42,826 bases of DNA from NCBI RefSeq assembly GCF_036647415.1, contig NZ_JAVXKG010000030.1, forward strand, positions 1-42,826. Direction: 5' to 3'. Position numbers and translations under genes: made by a program. How positions within the stretch are numbered: the first letter of the stretch is position 1; each line of letters starts with the position of its first letter. This DNA comes from Empedobacter sp036647415 (lineage in GTDB: Bacteria > Bacteroidota > Bacteroidia > Flavobacteriales > Weeksellaceae). The notes under the pieces were generated by a model. That model made no database searches, was not told the origin of the DNA, and was given only the letters and a program-made list of their open reading frames with translations. This document shows, one piece after another, positions 41,973-42,826 of the stretch.

Positions 41973-42826
41973 TGTCCTTCTTAGCTTGTCGAAGAACTTT
42001 TAAACTTAGAGTAATATTTTACCACACGAATTTTATTCCTCGATGGGATTATAGAGGTTTATTCTTTTCAGTATTCCATATCATTAATATAAAGAATGAT
42101 TTTCCTTTCCGTGAAAACAACATCCATTCTGTCATTCTGAGCCCGTCGAAGAATCTTTAAACGTATAATATTATCATACAAATTCTCCCCTTGAGGAAAT
42201 CATAGGGATGTATTCTTTTTAGTATTCCATCTCCTTATATATAAAGATGTCCTTCTGAGCCTGTCGAAGAATCTTTTGTTTTCTTATTACATATAAATAT
42301 TATGTCCTGTTGAGTTTATTTCAGCATCTCATCACGAATTACCCTCTTGAGGGGATTGTAGGGGTGTATTCTTTTCAGGATTCTATATCCTTAATATATA
42401 AAGAAGAATTTCCTTTTAATTATCGAATTTTAAACAGACCTTTCAATAATTGACGTTAAGAAACGAGATAAATTGTAGCGTTAAAAAACATTTAGCGATT
42501 AGCGTTTTAAATCTTTTAGCGAAAATGAATGCTGTTTTAGTCTATTTATTGAGGTCTTGATTTTTTGTTTCGTTTTGCATCAAGGCAAAATGAAAGATAT
42601 TTTTTATTATATATAATAGATGTCCTTCTGAATTCATTTCAGCATCTCATCACGAATTACCCCCTTGAGAGGATTATAGGGTTGTATTCTTTTTCGTATT
42701 TCATATCCTTATATATAAAGAACGATTTTCCTTTTAGTGAAAAGAATTTTGTCTTTGTCCTTCTGAGCCTTTCGAAGAATCTTATTCATCTCTCCCTTGA
42801 AAACATTATAGACATGTTTTCTTTTT
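41973..42826. repeat. Gene-free array of diverged two-module repeats, running off the window
   Basis: Module 1 (type GTCCTTCTGAGCCTGTCGAAGAATC, given as GTCCTTCTGAGCC + TGTCGAAGAATC) occurs at 41973-42004, 42131-42163, 42249-42278, 42304-42330 (diverged), 42622-42649 (diverged) and 42757-42788. Module 2 (core CACGAATTACCCTCTTGAGG, then GGATTATAGGGGTGTATTC and ATATCCTTATATATAAAGAA) occurs at 42024-42117, 42176-42247, 42331-42418, 42650-42746 and partly at 42788-42826. Modules mostly alternate, giving units of about 115-170 bp plus insertions. One insertion (42419-42620) contains TTAGCG repeats and an inverted pair TTTCGTTTTG/CAAAATGAAA. No coding sequence is credible here. Confidence 0.75.
42568..42596. 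repeat. Inverted repeat inside the array
   Basis: TTTCGTTTTG and CAAAATGAAA face each other across an 8-nt loop (GCATCAAGG region). It resembles short palindromic repeats common in Bacteroidota intergenic DNA. It has no T-run, so it is not a simple terminator. Confidence 0.45.

Noticed and set aside
41945..42160. A 71-codon open frame in the right-end repeat region
   Set aside because: It spans repeat modules 1 and 2 and is rich in repeat-encoded residues; the frame is not kept in the other copies. It looks accidental.
41973..42826. CRISPR array
   Set aside because: Repeat units are diverged, of uneven length (115-170 bp), and have no uniform spacers or cas genes nearby.
1..42826. tRNA, rRNA, prophage, integrase or IS transposase
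   Set aside because: Both strands were read for tRNA T-loops, transposase DDE-type ORFs and phage structural genes; none was recognised.

Overview
The window is about 43 kb of AT-rich chromosome from a member of the Bacteroidota, most likely class Flavobacteriia and probably near Weeksellaceae (Empedobacter/Chryseobacterium-like). The genus is inferred, not proven. Pointers are a TonB-dependent receptor with an N-terminal carboxypeptidase-regulatory-like domain, a DnaJ with only two CxxCxGxG zinc motifs, a ResB-CcsA fusion, type B ribosomal protein L31, Bacteroidota-type promoters (TTG, 19 bp, TAnnTTTG) and a 6S RNA between zapA and rny. Most of the content is core or housekeeping. I see no prophage, CRISPR array, IS transposase, tRNA or rRNA.

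Layout. Positions 1-6551 are read leftward: the 5' end of a secreted protein gene, dnaJ-grpE, a small lipoprotein, a TonB-dependent receptor interrupted by a 10-N assembly gap at 3695-3704, and an M23 peptidase whose 3' end overlaps the receptor start. Positions 6793-14103 are read rightward: a DUF4349-like lipoprotein, a coiled-coil protein-zapA-6S RNA-rny cluster, nrdB-nrdA without ATP cones, and a membrane protein. Positions 14303-22270 are read leftward except for one glycosyltransferase (16899-18140): a DUF2490-like protein, an LLM flavin oxidoreductase, a MiaE-like hydroxylase, two paralogous secreted proteins, and a sulfur-handling cluster (TauE/SafE permease, TPMT-like methyltransferase, CstB-like persulfide dioxygenase-rhodanese). 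Positions 22490-25871 hold an M16 peptidase pair in which one partner has the zinc site and the other the R/Y-type element plus a LolA-like tail. Then come ccsBA (leftward), a small lipoprotein, a beta-helix lipoprotein (leftward), rpmE2 with two tandem promoters, proline dehydrogenase, a TPR protein (leftward), priA, and a four-gene MacAB-like ABC efflux operon. The last 0.9 kb is gene-free and made of diverged repeats.

The least ordinary parts are non-coding. Two copies of a long nested palindromic element (25960-26091 and 33629-33810) resemble a MITE, and one is flanked by a perfect 10-bp direct repeat. The right end carries about five copies of a two-module composite repeat, and one module recurs near 14219. 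Among genes, the TauE/methyltransferase/CstB-like cluster is the best candidate for a little-described functional unit, probably sulfide, persulfide and sulfite detoxification. I found no clear evidence of a wholly new system.
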